Under the pieces are notes generated by a model that was given only the letters and a program-made list of their open reading frames with translations, was not told the DNA's origin and did no database searches. Shown here piece by piece: positions 1-9,203 of a stretch of 64,000 bases of DNA; the stretch's first letter is position 1, and each line of letters opens with the position of its first letter. Position numbers and translations under genes: made by a program. Source of the stretch: Protaetiibacter intestinalis (GTDB lineage Bacteria > Actinomycetota > Actinomycetes > Actinomycetales > Microbacteriaceae); the NCBI RefSeq assembly GCF_003627075.1, contig NZ_CP032630.1, positions 1,922,001 to 1,986,000 of the forward strand. The letters are read 5' to 3'.

Positions 1-369
1 CTCGTGCTCGAGCCAGTAGCGGGTGGGCGTGCCGCGGAAGGCTCGCCAGTGCTCGCAGAAGCGCCGCCAGATCTCGCGGCGGTCGTGCTGGACGGGGCCG
101 CCGTCCCGCGGCGGGATGCCGAGCTCGTGGTGCGGTACGCCCTGCGAGACGAGCATGCGCAGCAGATAGTGATCGGGGATGACGAAGAGCTCGGCGGCGT
201 CGCCGAAGGCCTCGTCGCGCGCGAGGGTGCCGGCGTCGACGTGGCCGTGCATCGACACGATGGGGAGGTCGGCGGTCCGACCGTGGATCTCGCGTGCGAT
301 CGCGCGCCGGGTCGGCTCGGCCGGGAGCGCCCGGTCGGGATCGAGCGTCCAGCGGGGGTGCTCGGACAC
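1..369 (-). CDS. uxaC: Uronate isomerase, N-terminal part (runs off the left edge)
   Basis: The first 123 residues of a protein that isomerises D-glucuronate to D-fructuronate or D-galacturonate to D-tagaturonate, the entry step of hexuronate catabolism in the cytoplasm. Recognition rests on the family's N-terminal blocks: a metal-site region reading MHGHVDAG, then FVIPDHYLLRML and SQGVP, then a stretch ending RGTPTRYWL. The GTG start at 369 has a GAGGAGG ribosome binding site a few bases upstream. It is transcribed away from the lacI gene and faces a perfect palindrome at 400-421, so it is probably regulated together with the pathway genes to the right. The C-terminal three quarters lie outside the window. 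Confidence 0.9.
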   Translation of the reverse strand, partial: MSEHPRWTLDPDRALPAEPTRRAIAREIHGRTADLPIVSMHGHVDAGTLARDEAFGDAAELFVIPDHYLLRMLVSQGVPHHELGIPPRDGGPVQHDRREIWRRFCEHWRAFRGTPTRYWLEHE

Positions 370-399
370 CTGCGCCTCCTCATCGAAACGTCGATATCT

Positions 400-421
400 G
401 AAACAAGACCCGTCTTGTTTC
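400..421. promoter_or_regulatory. Perfect palindromic operator in the uxaC-lacI divergent region
   Basis: Two 10-bp arms, GAAACAAGAC and GTCTTGTTTC, match perfectly around a 2-bp CC centre. The site lies 31 bp upstream of the uxaC start and about 160 bp upstream of lacI. Its length, symmetry and AT-rich arms in GC-rich DNA suggest a dimeric regulator site controlling uxaC. It does not carry the central CG typical of LacI-family operators, so it may be read by another regulator encoded left of the window, for instance of the GntR family. A weaker inverted repeat (AACCGG/CCGGTT) lies nearby at about 434-450. Confidence 0.6.
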
Positions 422-505
422 GTTGCTGCCGAGAACCGGAGTTGCCGGTTTCATCGGGATCTCCGGCCAACTATAGGGGCAGCGTGACCAATTTGGCGAG
501 GGGGG

Positions 506-535
506 TTGACGAAACTCTGAAAAGGTTTGCAGAAT
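506..535 (+). promoter_or_regulatory. Candidate promoter of lacI and the transport operon
   Basis: TTGACG at 506-511 is followed after 18 bp by CAGAAT at 530-535, a reasonable -35/-10 pair. Between them AAAC and GTTT form a loose inverted repeat that could be a LacI-type site allowing autoregulation. The transcript would have a leader of about 40 nt before the ATG at 584. Confidence 0.35.
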
Positions 536-583
536 GGGCGGCATCCCGGGGCAGCCCGCTCCGGGCCGGCACGAGGTGGTGTG

Positions 584-1636
584 ATGGCGGTCACGATCCG
601 CGACGTCGCGAAGGCGACCGGGGTCTCGATCTCGACGGTGTCGCGTGCGCTCGCGACACCCGAGCAGGTGGCCGAGCCCACCCGGCTGCTCGTGCAGCAG
701 GCGGCGCGCGAGATGGGCTACCGGCCCAACCGTGCGGCCCGCGGACTCATCACGGGGCGCACCGCGTGCATCGGGCTCGTCGTGCCCGACCTCGAGAACC
801 CCTTCTTCGGATCGATCGGGAAGGGCGTGCAGGACCGCGCCCGATCCGCCGGCTACGCCGTGTTCATCGGCGACTCCGGTGAGGACCCGACCCTCGAGGC
901 CGAGGTGGTGCGCAGCATCGCCAAACAGGTCGACGGCGTCATCCTGTGCTCGGCGCGCGGCACCGACGAGACGATCCTCGAGCTCGCCGGCGACACCCCC
1001 GTCGTACTCGTCAACCGGTCGATCGAGGGCCTCGAGTCGATCAACTTCGACAACGCGGCGGGACTGCGCGCGATCATGCAGCACCTCGTCGCCCTCGGCC
1101 ACACGACGATCGCCTACGCCGCGGGCCCAGCGAACTCGTGGTCGAGCCGTCGCCGCACCGAGGCCTTCCGCGCCTTCGGTGAGGCCGCGCCCGCGCTCAC
1201 CCTCGTCGAGCTCGGCGACTTCCCACCCGTCTTCGACGGCGGCGTGCGCGCGGCCGACCTCGCGATCGCGAGCGGTGCGACCGCCGTCGTCGCCTACAAC
1301 GACCTCATGGCCCTCGGCCTCATCGACCGGCTGCGCCAGCGCGGCATGCGCGCCCCCGACGACATGAGCATCGCGAGCTTCGACAACGTCGCCGTCTCGG
1401 CGATGGTGTGGCCGAAGCTCACGACCGTCGACTTTCCGCGCGTCCAGATGGGCCGCGCCTGCGTCGACACCCTGCTCGATCTCGTGCTGGGGCGGCCGCA
1501 CGCCGCCCCGCGCACCCCCGAACTCCCCGTCGAACTGGTCGTGCGTCAGTCGACGGGCGTCGCCCCCGCATCTGCAGCGATCCGCGGAGCCGACATCCCC
1601 GCCGCGACCTCGATGGGAGCGGTGACCACCCCCTGA
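584..1636 (+). CDS. LacI-family transcriptional regulator of the uronate locus
   Basis: A 350-residue LacI/GalR repressor. The first 20 residues contain the helix-turn-helix with the signature SISTVSRAL, followed by the hinge region (YRPNRAARGL) and a periplasmic-binding-protein-like effector domain (from about residue 60) that would bind a sugar acid or pathway intermediate. The ATG at 584 puts the HTH at the very N-terminus, as is normal, and GAGGTGGT lies just upstream; an in-frame ATG at 527 would add 19 unlikely residues. It sits between uxaC and the importer genes, with only 43 bp to the next gene, so it probably represses the whole locus and may share its transcript. Confidence 0.9.
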   Translation: MAVTIRDVAKATGVSISTVSRALATPEQVAEPTRLLVQQAAREMGYRPNRAARGLITGRTACIGLVVPDLENPFFGSIGKGVQDRARSAGYAVFIGDSGEDPTLEAEVVRSIAKQVDGVILCSARGTDETILELAGDTPVVLVNRSIEGLESINFDNAAGLRAIMQHLVALGHTTIAYAAGPANSWSSRRRTEAFRAFGEAAPALTLVELGDFPPVFDGGVRAADLAIASGATAVVAYNDLMALGLIDRLRQRGMRAPDDMSIASFDNVAVSAMVWPKLTTVDFPRVQMGRACVDTLLDLVLGRPHAAPRTPELPVELVVRQSTGVAPASAAIRGADIPAATSMGAVTTP

Positions 1637-1637
1637 G

Positions 1638-1659
1638 ATCCGGACGCTGGTGTCCGGAT
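1638..1659 (+). terminator. Stem-loop between lacI and the binding-protein gene
   Basis: An 8-bp perfect stem, ATCCGGAC / GTCCGGAT, with a 6-nt loop lies directly after the lacI stop codon and ends 20 bp before the binding-protein start. There is no U-tract. It could act as a weak terminator, or as a processing or stabilising hairpin giving a higher dose of the binding protein than of the repressor. Confidence 0.4.
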
Positions 1660-1679
1660 GCCAAGAGAAAGAAGTCGAT

Positions 1680-2900
1680 ATGCGTACTCGCACGAGTAGA
1701 TATCTCCTTGCGACCGTGGCTGCACTCGGTCTCGCGCTCGCGGGATGCACGGCGCCCGGAAGCGGCACCACTCCGAACACCGACGACACGGGAGAGGTGC
1801 CGGACACCCCGTCGGCACCCGTCACGCTCAACATCCTCGACGTCGCCGGCAACCAGAAGCTGACCGGCCCGATGGTCGACCAGTTCGTCGCGGAGCACCC
1901 CGACGTGATCTCCTCGGTCACCTGGGAGTCGGCCGGCTCGCCCGACCTCGTCGGCACGATCAAGCCGCAGGTCGACAGCGGGCAGCTCTCGGTCGACCTC
2001 GTCATGACCGGCAACGACGGCCTGTCCGCGGGCATCGGCCAGGACCTCTGGGTGCCGATCGTCGACGACTACGGCGACCGCCTCTCCAACCAGGCGAACT
2101 ACCTCGAGCCGGCCGCCGCGATGCAGGAGCTCGCCCAGGGTTACGGCGTCGTCACGACCTACTACCCCTCCGGTCCGCTGCTGCAGTACAACCCCGACGT
2201 CGTGACGGATGTGCCGTCGACGCCCGAGGAGCTGCTGGCCTGGGCGAAGGCGAACCCCGGCAAGTTCGGCTACGCGCGGCCCGCCAACTCGGGACCGGGT
2301 CGCACCTTCCTGATGGGGCTGCCCTACATCCTCGGCGACTCCGACCCGAAGGACCCGGAGAACGGCTGGGACAAGACCTGGGCGTACCTGAAGGAGCTCG
2401 GCACCACGATCGACAACTACCCGACCGGCACCGGCCAGGTGATCACCAACATGGCCGACGGCACGTGGGCGCTCATCCCCTCGACGACCGGCTGGGACAT
2501 CGAGCCGCGCGCGACCGGCAAGGAGCCGACCACGATCGAGGCGGCGCCGTTCGACGACTTCACCTGGGTCACGGATGCGCACTACGCGGTCGTGCCGAAG
2601 GGTCAGTCGGCCGACAAGCTGTCCGCGATCCTGCTGTTGCTCCAGTACATCCTCGAGCCCGAGGTCAACGCGATCGCCTACGACAGCGGCTACTTCTACC
2701 CCGGCCCGTCGGTCGAGGGCGCGACGCTCGACAAGGCGCCGCAGGCCAGCCAGGACCTGCTCGAGGAGTTCGGCCGCGACTGGTACGACGAGCTCATCGA
2801 CGAGATGCCGAAGGCGACCCCGCTGTCGCCCGCCGAGCTCGTGACGGCGTTCGACATCTGGGATCGCGAGATCGGTACCGGAAAGTTCGAGGCGAAGTAA
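1680..2900 (+). CDS. ABC importer substrate-binding lipoprotein (uronate locus)
   Basis: A 406-residue lipoprotein that would capture the substrate outside the membrane. The N-terminus has a basic start, a hydrophobic stretch and a lipobox LALAGC, with the lipidated cysteine at residue 23. The remainder resembles family 1 extracellular solute-binding proteins of the spermidine/iron type rather than the usual sugar type. The start at 1680 is preferred over one 10 codons upstream because it gives a normal signal peptide and follows AGAAAGAAG. The stop codon overlaps the ATPase start (TAATG). Its place between a LacI regulator and uronate enzymes suggests a hexuronate, aldonate or oligouronide ligand; this is inferred from context, not from the sequence. 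Confidence 0.85.
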   Translation: MRTRTSRYLLATVAALGLALAGCTAPGSGTTPNTDDTGEVPDTPSAPVTLNILDVAGNQKLTGPMVDQFVAEHPDVISSVTWESAGSPDLVGTIKPQVDSGQLSVDLVMTGNDGLSAGIGQDLWVPIVDDYGDRLSNQANYLEPAAAMQELAQGYGVVTTYYPSGPLLQYNPDVVTDVPSTPEELLAWAKANPGKFGYARPANSGPGRTFLMGLPYILGDSDPKDPENGWDKTWAYLKELGTTIDNYPTGTGQVITNMADGTWALIPSTTGWDIEPRATGKEPTTIEAAPFDDFTWVTDAHYAVVPKGQSADKLSAILLLLQYILEPEVNAIAYDSGYFYPGPSVEGATLDKAPQASQDLLEEFGRDWYDELIDEMPKATPLSPAELVTAFDIWDREIGTGKFEAK

Positions 2901-4036
2901 TGGGTCTGTCGGCCGGCGCCTTCACGTCACTGGAACTGAGAGGGGTGGGGCGCAGTTTCGGCGGGCGTGAGGCGCTGGCCGGCTTGGACCTGACGATCCG
3001 TGCGGGCGAGTTCATCGCCCTGCTCGGGCCCTCGGGCTGCGGCAAGTCGACGGCGCTCAACTGCCTCGCGGGGCTGCTGCCGCTCACCCACGGTTCGATC
3101 TGGATCGACGGCGAACGCATCGACGTGCTGCCGTCGGAACGCCGCGACTTCGGGATGGTGTTCCAGAACTACGCCCTGTTCCCGCACCTGTCGGTCGCGA
3201 AGAACATCGCGTTCGGACTGCAGATGCGCCGTCTGCCGCGTGCCGAGATCCAGCGGCGAGTCGCCGAGGCGCTCGCGCTCGTCAAGCTCGAGGAGCACGC
3301 ACGGAAGCTCCCCGGGCAGCTCTCCGGCGGGCAGCAGCAGCGCGTCGCGATCGCCCGCGCGGTCGTCATCGAGCCTCGGCTCGTGCTCATGGACGAGCCG
3401 CTGTCGAACCTCGACGCGAAGCTGCGGCTCGAGATGCGCACCGAGATCCGGCGGCTGCACCAGTCGCTCGGCCTCACGACCGTGTACGTCACGCACGATC
3501 AGGAGGAGGCGCTCTCGCTCGCCGACCGGCTCGTCGTGCTCCGCGAGGGGCGCGTGCAGCAGATCGGCACGCCCGAGCAGCTCCACGACCACCCCGCGAA
3601 CTGGCACGTGGCCGACTTCATGGGGTACCGGAACCTGCTCGAGCTGCGGCTCGAGTCGCTCTCGGGCGACACCGCGGTCGTGGCCGGGCGCGGGCTGCGG
3701 CTCGCCGCGACGGCCGTGCAGGAGGTCGTCGTGGGCGACGCGGTACGGGTCGCGGTGCGGCCGTCCGACCTGGTGCTGCGACGCGCGGGCGAGCCCGCGG
3801 CGTCGGGCGCCAACAGCATCGAGGGCGTCGTCAACGTCGTCGAGTACCAGGGCCGCGAGTTCGCCGTCGACGTGACGACGCCCGACGGGGTCGAGCTGCA
3901 CGTGAAGTCGGACTTCGCCCCCGAAGCGGGATCGACCGTGCAGCTCGCGCTCGACCCCTCGCGCGCGCTCGTGTACGCCGAGCGGCTCGACGGGACCGCG
4001 CTCGCCGCGCCCGCACTCGCTGAGGTCGGCGCGTGA
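2900..4036 (+). CDS. ABC importer ATP-binding protein
   Basis: A 378-residue cytoplasmic ATPase energising the importer. Visible motifs are Walker A GPSGCGKST (residues 43-51), Q-loop Q89, the signature LSGGQQQR (from 141), Walker B ending MDEP (D165, E166) and the H-loop in VTHDQEEA. The last third is a regulatory TOBE-type domain, as in PotA/CysA/FbpC ATPases. The true start is the ATG overlapping the binding-protein stop (TAATG), so translation is probably coupled; the long upstream open frame is only a shadow. The stop overlaps the next start (GTGA). Confidence 0.92.
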   Translation: MGLSAGAFTSLELRGVGRSFGGREALAGLDLTIRAGEFIALLGPSGCGKSTALNCLAGLLPLTHGSIWIDGERIDVLPSERRDFGMVFQNYALFPHLSVAKNIAFGLQMRRLPRAEIQRRVAEALALVKLEEHARKLPGQLSGGQQQRVAIARAVVIEPRLVLMDEPLSNLDAKLRLEMRTEIRRLHQSLGLTTVYVTHDQEEALSLADRLVVLREGRVQQIGTPEQLHDHPANWHVADFMGYRNLLELRLESLSGDTAVVAGRGLRLAATAVQEVVVGDAVRVAVRPSDLVLRRAGEPAASGANSIEGVVNVVEYQGREFAVDVTTPDGVELHVKSDFAPEAGSTVQLALDPSRALVYAERLDGTALAAPALAEVGA

Positions 4037-4956
4037 GCACCGTCGCGACGCCCGCCCGCAGCTCGGCGGGCCTCCGGCACCGGCTGGCCGAGCGCGGGAT
4101 CTCCGGCCGGCTCTGGCTGCTCGCGCCGGCGGTCGTGTTCGCGGTCGCGTTGTTCATCTACCCCTTCGCGTACGGCTTCGGGCTCACGGTGCAGCCGCTG
4201 CCGGCCACCGTCGAGAAGTTCGGCGGCGGGATCTTCGCGAACTACCTGGCGTTCTTCCGCGACCCCTTCGTGTTCGACACGGTCTGGATCACGATGCGCC
4301 TCGCGCTGCCGGCCGCGCTGTTCAACGTCGCCGTCTCGATCCCGATCGCGTTCAAACTGCGCGCCCGTTTCCGCGGCAAGCGCACCCTGCAGACGCTGCT
4401 CGTGCTGCCGATCACGCTCGGCACGGTGCTGACCGCGCAGGGCCTGCTGATCTTCGCGGGGCGGCAAGGGTGGCTCAACCGCTTCCTCATCGACGTCGGC
4501 CTCATCGACGAGCCGCTGCAGCTGGTCAACAACTACCTGGGCGTGTTCTTCTCGCTCGTCATCTCGGGCTTCCCGTTCGCATACCTGCTCATCTCTTCGT
4601 ACCTCTCGGGGATCGACCCCTCGATCGAGGCGGCCGCGAAGACGCTCGGCGCCGGATGGTTCCAGCGCTTCCGGCGGATCACGCTGCCGCTGCTGGCCCC
4701 GGGCCTCGCGACCACCTTCGTGCTGACCTTCGTGCTCGCCTTCAGCGTCTTCCCCTCCGCCCGTCTCGTCGGCGACCCCTCCGACGAGACCCGCGTGCTC
4801 GCGCTCATGGCGTACCGCGCCTTCGCCGAGCAGCTCGACTACTCGATGGCCTCGACGATCGCGATCCTGATGGGCGCGGTCGAGCTAGCCGTCGTGGCGA
4901 TCGTGTTCCTCGGTCGCTCGTTCCTCTACCGCGGATCGACGGGAGGCAAGGGCTGA
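4033..4956 (+). CDS. ABC importer permease, first subunit
   Basis: A 307-residue inner-membrane permease with about six hydrophobic segments. The cytoplasmic coupling motif of binding-protein-dependent importers (EAAAKTLGAGWFQRF, about residues 198-212) would contact the ATPase. It resembles the PotB/first-permease group of spermidine/iron-type importers. The GTG start overlaps the ATPase stop by four bases, and the gene ends on a TGATG overlap with the second permease, so the four transporter genes form a tightly coupled operon. Confidence 0.9.
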   Translation: MSTVATPARSSAGLRHRLAERGISGRLWLLAPAVVFAVALFIYPFAYGFGLTVQPLPATVEKFGGGIFANYLAFFRDPFVFDTVWITMRLALPAALFNVAVSIPIAFKLRARFRGKRTLQTLLVLPITLGTVLTAQGLLIFAGRQGWLNRFLIDVGLIDEPLQLVNNYLGVFFSLVISGFPFAYLLISSYLSGIDPSIEAAAKTLGAGWFQRFRRITLPLLAPGLATTFVLTFVLAFSVFPSARLVGDPSDETRVLALMAYRAFAEQLDYSMASTIAILMGAVELAVVAIVFLGRSFLYRGSTGGKG

Positions 4957-5861
4957 TGGCCGTCGCGACTTCCACCGAGGTGGTCGACCTGCGCAACCGG
5001 GGACGCGGATCGCGGCCCCCGGGCGAACGCTCGCTCGTCGCCTCGCCCGGCACCTGGTTCGTCTGGGCCGGCATCGCCGTGTTCTTCGTCTTCCTCGCGG
5101 GCATCGTCGTGAGCGTGCTCGTCGACTCCTTCGCGAAGCAGTGGTTCACCACGTGGCTCCCCGAGGAGTGGACGGTGGGCTGGTACGCCCAGGCTTGGGA
5201 CCGTTTCGACCTCACCCACGTCATCGGGGTGACCCTGCTCGTGGCGTTCTCGGTGGTGGCGCTCTCGGTGCTGATCGGCTTGCCCGCCTCGTACGTGCTG
5301 GCCCGCACGCGCTTCCCCGGCAAGCAGCTCGTGCTGCTGCTGTTCCTGCTGCCGATCCTTATCCCGCCGATCACCTACGGCATCCCCCTGGCGACCGTGA
5401 TGTACAACTTCGGACTCGGGCGCACGATCCTCGCGGTCGTGCTCGTGAACCTCGTGCCCTCGGTGCCGTTCGTGATCATCACGATGACGCCGTTCATCGA
5501 GCAGATCAATCCGTCGATCGAGTCGGCGGCGCGCATGAGCGGTGCGCGCACGGTGCAGGTGTTCACCCGCATCCTCGCGCCGCTGCTCGTGCCCGGCATC
5601 CTCGCCGCGGGGATCCTCGTGCTCGTGCGCACGGTCGGCATGTTCGAGCTCACCTTCCTCGTCTCGGGCCCGCAGTCCGACACGCTCGTTGTCGCCATCT
5701 ACCGTGCGATGACGAGCGCGGGCGGCGGCGAGGCCCGACAGCTGATCTCGTCGATGGGCGTCGTGTACACCGCGATGATGCTCGTGATCCTCGTGATCGC
5801 GCTGCGCTTCATCAACCCGACCCAGCTGGTGGCGCGCGTCAAGGACACCGGCGATGACTGA
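4956..5861 (+). CDS. ABC importer permease, second subunit
   Basis: A 301-residue permease pairing with the preceding subunit to form the channel. It has about six membrane segments starting near residue 35 and an EAA-type coupling loop (ESAARMSGARTVQVF). The ATG at 4956 shares its A with the stop of the first permease; the longer open frame upstream lies over that gene and is not coding. It resembles PotC-type permeases. A 21-bp gap separates it from the dehydrogenase gene, so the transporter and the catabolic enzymes probably share one mRNA. Confidence 0.9.
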   Translation: MAVATSTEVVDLRNRGRGSRPPGERSLVASPGTWFVWAGIAVFFVFLAGIVVSVLVDSFAKQWFTTWLPEEWTVGWYAQAWDRFDLTHVIGVTLLVAFSVVALSVLIGLPASYVLARTRFPGKQLVLLLFLLPILIPPITYGIPLATVMYNFGLGRTILAVVLVNLVPSVPFVIITMTPFIEQINPSIESAARMSGARTVQVFTRILAPLLVPGILAAGILVLVRTVGMFELTFLVSGPQSDTLVVAIYRAMTSAGGGEARQLISSMGVVYTAMMLVILVIALRFINPTQLVARVKDTGDD

Positions 5862-5882
5862 CGCGGATGCGGTGGTCGCGCG

Positions 5883-7418
5883 ATGACCGCCGGGACCCCG
5901 GTCGCCCGCCTCTCGCGGGCGACCCTCGACGGCCTGCCGCCCGGAGCGCGGACGAGCGGGCCGCGCGTCGATCCGGATGCCCTCACCATCGGCATCGTCC
6001 ACTTCGGGCTCGGGGCGTTCCACCGCGCCCACCAGGCCGTCTTCACGGAGGACGCGGCCGCGGCCGCCGGGGACACCCGTTGGGGGATCCTCGGCGTGAC
6101 CGGCCGGTCCGACACGGTCGTGCGGCAGCTGCAGCCGCAGGACGGCCTCTACGGGGTGCTCACCCGGGACGCGCACGAGTCGTCCCTGCGCCTCGTGGGG
6201 TCGATCCGCGACGTCGCCTGGCCGGGTGACCGGTCAGGCGACGTCGTCGAGACGGTCGCGGCAGCCACCACCCACCTCGCGACGCTGACGCTCACCGAGC
6301 GCGGCTACCCGCTCACGGCGGAGGGCCGTCTCGACGAGACCGCCCCCGGCATCCCCGAGGATCGCGTACTCGTCGCCCGCGAGCTCGCGGGGGAGCGGTC
6401 GGCGGAGGCCTCGCACACCCCCTTCGGTCTGCTCGTGCGGGGTCTGGCCCGGCGTTACCGGCAGGGCGGCGCCCCGTTCACGGTCGTCTCCTGCGACAAC
6501 CTCGCCGACAACGGCGCGGTGGCCAGACGGGTGGTCGCGGGTTTCGCGGCGACGCTCGAGCCGGGGTTCGGGGACTGGCTCACGGCATCCGTCTCGTTCC
6601 CCTCGACCATGGTCGACCGCATCACGCCCGCGACGACCCCCGGCGACCACGCGATCGCCGAAGGCCTGCTGGGCCTGACGGACGCCGGACTCGTGGTCGC
6701 GGAGCCCTACGGCCGCTGGGTTCTGGAGGACGCCTTCGCGGGCGAGCGGCCCCCGTGGGAGCTCGCGGGCGCCGTGCTCACGGACGACGTCGCACCGTAC
6801 GAGACGATCAAGCTGCGGGTGCTCAACACGGCGCACCTGCTACTCGCCTGGACGGGTCGGCTGCGCGGCCACGCCACGATCGCCGAGGCGGTGGGCGATC
6901 CGGAGCTGCGCGAGCTCGCGCGCCGCACGATCGACGACGACATCCTGCCGACACTCGTCGCACCCGTGGGCGTGGACCTCGCGGCGTACCGCGACGCGGT
7001 GCTCGACCGCTTCGCCAACCCGGCGCTCGCCCACACGACCGCCCAGGTCGGCTCGAGCGGCTCGCAGAAGCTGCCGATCCGCGTCGTGGGGACCGTGCTC
7101 GACCGGCTCGCCGCGGGGGCGGTGCCGCACGGGCTCGCCCACCTCGTGGCGGCGTGGATCGCGCTCGCCGCCCGCAGCACCCTGCCCGGGGGGCCCGCGC
7201 TCGACGACCCCGGCGCCGGTGAGCTGCGGGCGCGCATCGGCGGCCCGGACGCCCTGCGCACCGACCCCGCCTCCGCCGTGCGCCGCGTGCTCGCCTGGGT
7301 AGCCGTCTTCCCGCCCGAGCTCGCCGCGCACACCGGATTCCGGGACGCCGTGGTCGCCGAGCTCACGGGCATCGAGGCACGCCTCGCATCCGCATCCACG
7401 ACAAGGAGCACCGCATGA
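5883..7418 (+). CDS. uxuB: Mannitol dehydrogenase family oxidoreductase, probable fructuronate reductase
   Basis: A 511-residue NAD-dependent polyol-type long-chain dehydrogenase. The nucleotide-binding segment [11 protein letters not shown] lies at residues 40-50, and the family's catalytic K-x4-N-x2-H pattern is intact at K310, N315 and H318. In this setting, between uxaC and a mannonate dehydratase, it most probably reduces D-fructuronate to D-mannonate (UxuB). Tagaturonate reductase or mannitol dehydrogenase activity cannot be excluded from sequence alone. The end overlaps the next gene by four bases (ATGA). Confidence 0.85.
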   Translation: MTAGTPVARLSRATLDGLPPGARTSGPRVDPDALTIGIVHFGLGAFHRAHQAVFTEDAAAAAGDTRWGILGVTGRSDTVVRQLQPQDGLYGVLTRDAHESSLRLVGSIRDVAWPGDRSGDVVETVAAATTHLATLTLTERGYPLTAEGRLDETAPGIPEDRVLVARELAGERSAEASHTPFGLLVRGLARRYRQGGAPFTVVSCDNLADNGAVARRVVAGFAATLEPGFGDWLTASVSFPSTMVDRITPATTPGDHAIAEGLLGLTDAGLVVAEPYGRWVLEDAFAGERPPWELAGAVLTDDVAPYETIKLRVLNTAHLLLAWTGRLRGHATIAEAVGDPELRELARRTIDDDILPTLVAPVGVDLAAYRDAVLDRFANPALAHTTAQVGSSGSQKLPIRVVGTVLDRLAAGAVPHGLAHLVAAWIALAARSTLPGGPALDDPGAGELRARIGGPDALRTDPASAVRRVLAWVAVFPPELAAHTGFRDAVVAELTGIEARLASASTTRSTA

Positions 7419-8671
7419 TCATCGAACGCGCCGACGTCATCGTCACGAGCCCCTCCCGCAACTTCGTCACGCTCAAGCTGACCACCGACGAGGGTCACAC
7501 GGGGCTCGGCGACGCGACCCTCAATGGCCGCGAGCTCGCCGTCGTCTCCTACCTGCGCGACCACGTGGTGCCGCTGCTCATCGGCCGCGACGCGCACCGC
7601 ATCGAGGACACCTGGCAGTTCCTCTACCGCTCGGCCTACTGGCGTCGCGGGCCCGTGACGATGGCGGCGATCGCCGCGGTCGACATGGCGCTCTGGGACA
7701 TCAAGGGCAAGGCCGCCGGGATGCCGGTCTACCAGCTGCTGGGCGGTGCCTCGCGCACGGGCCTGCTCGCCTACGGGCACGCCTCCGGGAAGGACCTGCC
7801 CGAGCTGTTCGACTCGGTGCGCCACCACCTCGAGGAGGGCTACCGCGCCATCCGGATCCAGACCGGTGTGCCGGGTCTGACGTCGATCTACGGCATCGCC
7901 TCGAACGCGGCGCACGAGCACCCGGGCTCGGCGGCGGCGGCCTCCGGTGGCCGCTACGACTACGAACCGGCGCGTCGTGGAGCGTGGCCCAAGGAGGAGG
8001 ACTGGGACACCCGCTCCTACCTGCGCCACGTGCCGACGGTGTTCGAGGCGGTGCGGGGCGAGTTCGGGCCGGAGCTGCCGCTGCTGCACGACGCCCACCA
8101 CCGGCTGACGCCCATCCAGGCCGCGCAGCTCGGCAAGGCGCTCGAGCCGTACGACCTGTTCTGGCTCGAGGACTGCACCCCCGCCGAGAACCAGGAGGCG
8201 CTGCGGCTGGTGCGACAGCACACCACGACCCCGCTCGCGATCGGCGAGGTGTTCAACACGGTGTGGGACTACCAGCAGCTGATCCGAGAGCAGCTCATCG
8301 ACTACGTGCGCGGCTCGGTCACCCACACGGGCGGCATCTCGCACCTGAGGAAGGTGCTCGACCACGCCGCCCAGTACCAGATCAAGTCCGGCATGCACGG
8401 GCCCACCGACATCTCGCCCGTGGGGATGGCGGCGGCCATGCACCTGGGGCTCGCGATCCACAACTTCGGCATCCAGGAGTACATGCGCCACAGCGCCGCG
8501 ACGGATGCCGTGTTCCGGCAGTCGTTCACCTGGCGCGACGGGCTGCTGCATCCGGGGGATGCGCCGGGCCTCGGGGTGGAGCTCGACGTGGACGAGGCGG
8601 GCCGCTATCCGTACGAGCAGGCCTACCTGCCGTTCAACCGGCTCGCCGACGGCACGGTGCACGACTGGTGA
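7415..8671 (+). CDS. manD: D-mannonate dehydratase, ManD/RspA type (enolase superfamily)
   Basis: A 418-residue Mg2+-dependent dehydratase that would convert D-mannonate to 2-keto-3-deoxy-D-gluconate. The N-terminal capping domain contains the family block [14 protein letters not shown]. Catalytic residues match characterised ManD proteins: R147 and Y159 as the base pair, then D226, E252 and E278 as metal ligands with H228 nearby. The region after Y159 has an insertion of about 16 residues ([14 protein letters not shown]...) relative to the numbering I recall for the Novosphingobium enzyme. It is unrelated to the UxuA-type dehydratase, so the pathway uses the alternative enzyme for this step. 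The gene is coupled to the upstream dehydrogenase by an ATGA overlap. Confidence 0.88.
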   Translation: MIIERADVIVTSPSRNFVTLKLTTDEGHTGLGDATLNGRELAVVSYLRDHVVPLLIGRDAHRIEDTWQFLYRSAYWRRGPVTMAAIAAVDMALWDIKGKAAGMPVYQLLGGASRTGLLAYGHASGKDLPELFDSVRHHLEEGYRAIRIQTGVPGLTSIYGIASNAAHEHPGSAAAASGGRYDYEPARRGAWPKEEDWDTRSYLRHVPTVFEAVRGEFGPELPLLHDAHHRLTPIQAAQLGKALEPYDLFWLEDCTPAENQEALRLVRQHTTTPLAIGEVFNTVWDYQQLIREQLIDYVRGSVTHTGGISHLRKVLDHAAQYQIKSGMHGPTDISPVGMAAAMHLGLAIHNFGIQEYMRHSAATDAVFRQSFTWRDGLLHPGDAPGLGVELDVDEAGRYPYEQAYLPFNRLADGTVHDW

Positions 8672-8702
8672 GGTTCGCGGCGGACGCGGCTAGCGTGGAG
8701 GG

Positions 8703-9203
8703 GTGAGCTCCCGCGCCGTCGCCCCCGTCGTCGTGGCGGGCGTCTCGGGCTCCGGCAAGTCGACGGTGGGCGCGCTGCTCGCCGAGCGGCTCGGGGTGCC
8801 GTTCGTCGACGGCGACGCCCTGCATCCGCCGGCGAACGTCGCCAAGATGGCGGCCGGCATCCCGCTCGACGACGCCGATCGCGGCCCCTGGCTCGACGCC
8901 GTCGGGGAGCGGCTGGCGGCCGGCTCCGTCGTGGTCGCCTGCTCGGCGCTGCGCCGCGCCTACCGCGACCGGCTGCGTGCGGCCGCCCCGTCGGTGCGCA
9001 TCGTGCTGCTCGACGGCACGCGCGAGCTGCTGGGCGAGCGCATGGCCGCGCGGGCCGAGCACTTCATGCCGCCCGCCCTGCTCGACTCGCAGCTCGCGAC
9101 CCTCGAGCGCCCGGCGCCCGACGAGCATGTCGCCGTCTACGACGTCGCCGTGCCTCCCGCCGAGCTCGCGGATGCCGTGCTGCACGATCTGGAGGACGCA
9201 TGA
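8703..9203 (+). CDS. gntK: Gluconokinase
   Basis: A 166-residue P-loop kinase phosphorylating D-gluconate to 6-phosphogluconate. Walker A is GVSGSGKST at residues 13-21, followed by FVDGDALHPPANVAKMAAG and DRGPWL, which are hallmarks of GntK. The GTG start is preceded by a -10-like TAGCGT at 8691-8696 with a 6-nt gap, so this gene may have its own leaderless promoter in addition to read-through from manD. It is puzzling in a uronate locus because the expected kinase would act on 2-keto-3-deoxygluconate. The stop overlaps the next start by four bases. Confidence 0.9.
   Translation: MSSRAVAPVVVAGVSGSGKSTVGALLAERLGVPFVDGDALHPPANVAKMAAGIPLDDADRGPWLDAVGERLAAGSVVVACSALRRAYRDRLRAAAPSVRIVLLDGTRELLGERMAARAEHFMPPALLDSQLATLERPAPDEHVAVYDVAVPPAELADAVLHDLEDA

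Noticed and set aside
4-882. Long plus-strand open frame at the left edge
   Set aside because: It lies antisense to the uxaC start and runs into lacI out of frame; its Arg/Pro/Ala-rich translation is typical of a GC-rich shadow frame.
1745-2899. Open frame that would fuse extra N-terminal sequence to the first importer ATPase
   Set aside because: It overlaps the binding-protein gene out of frame, and the TAATG junction gives a normal ATPase start.
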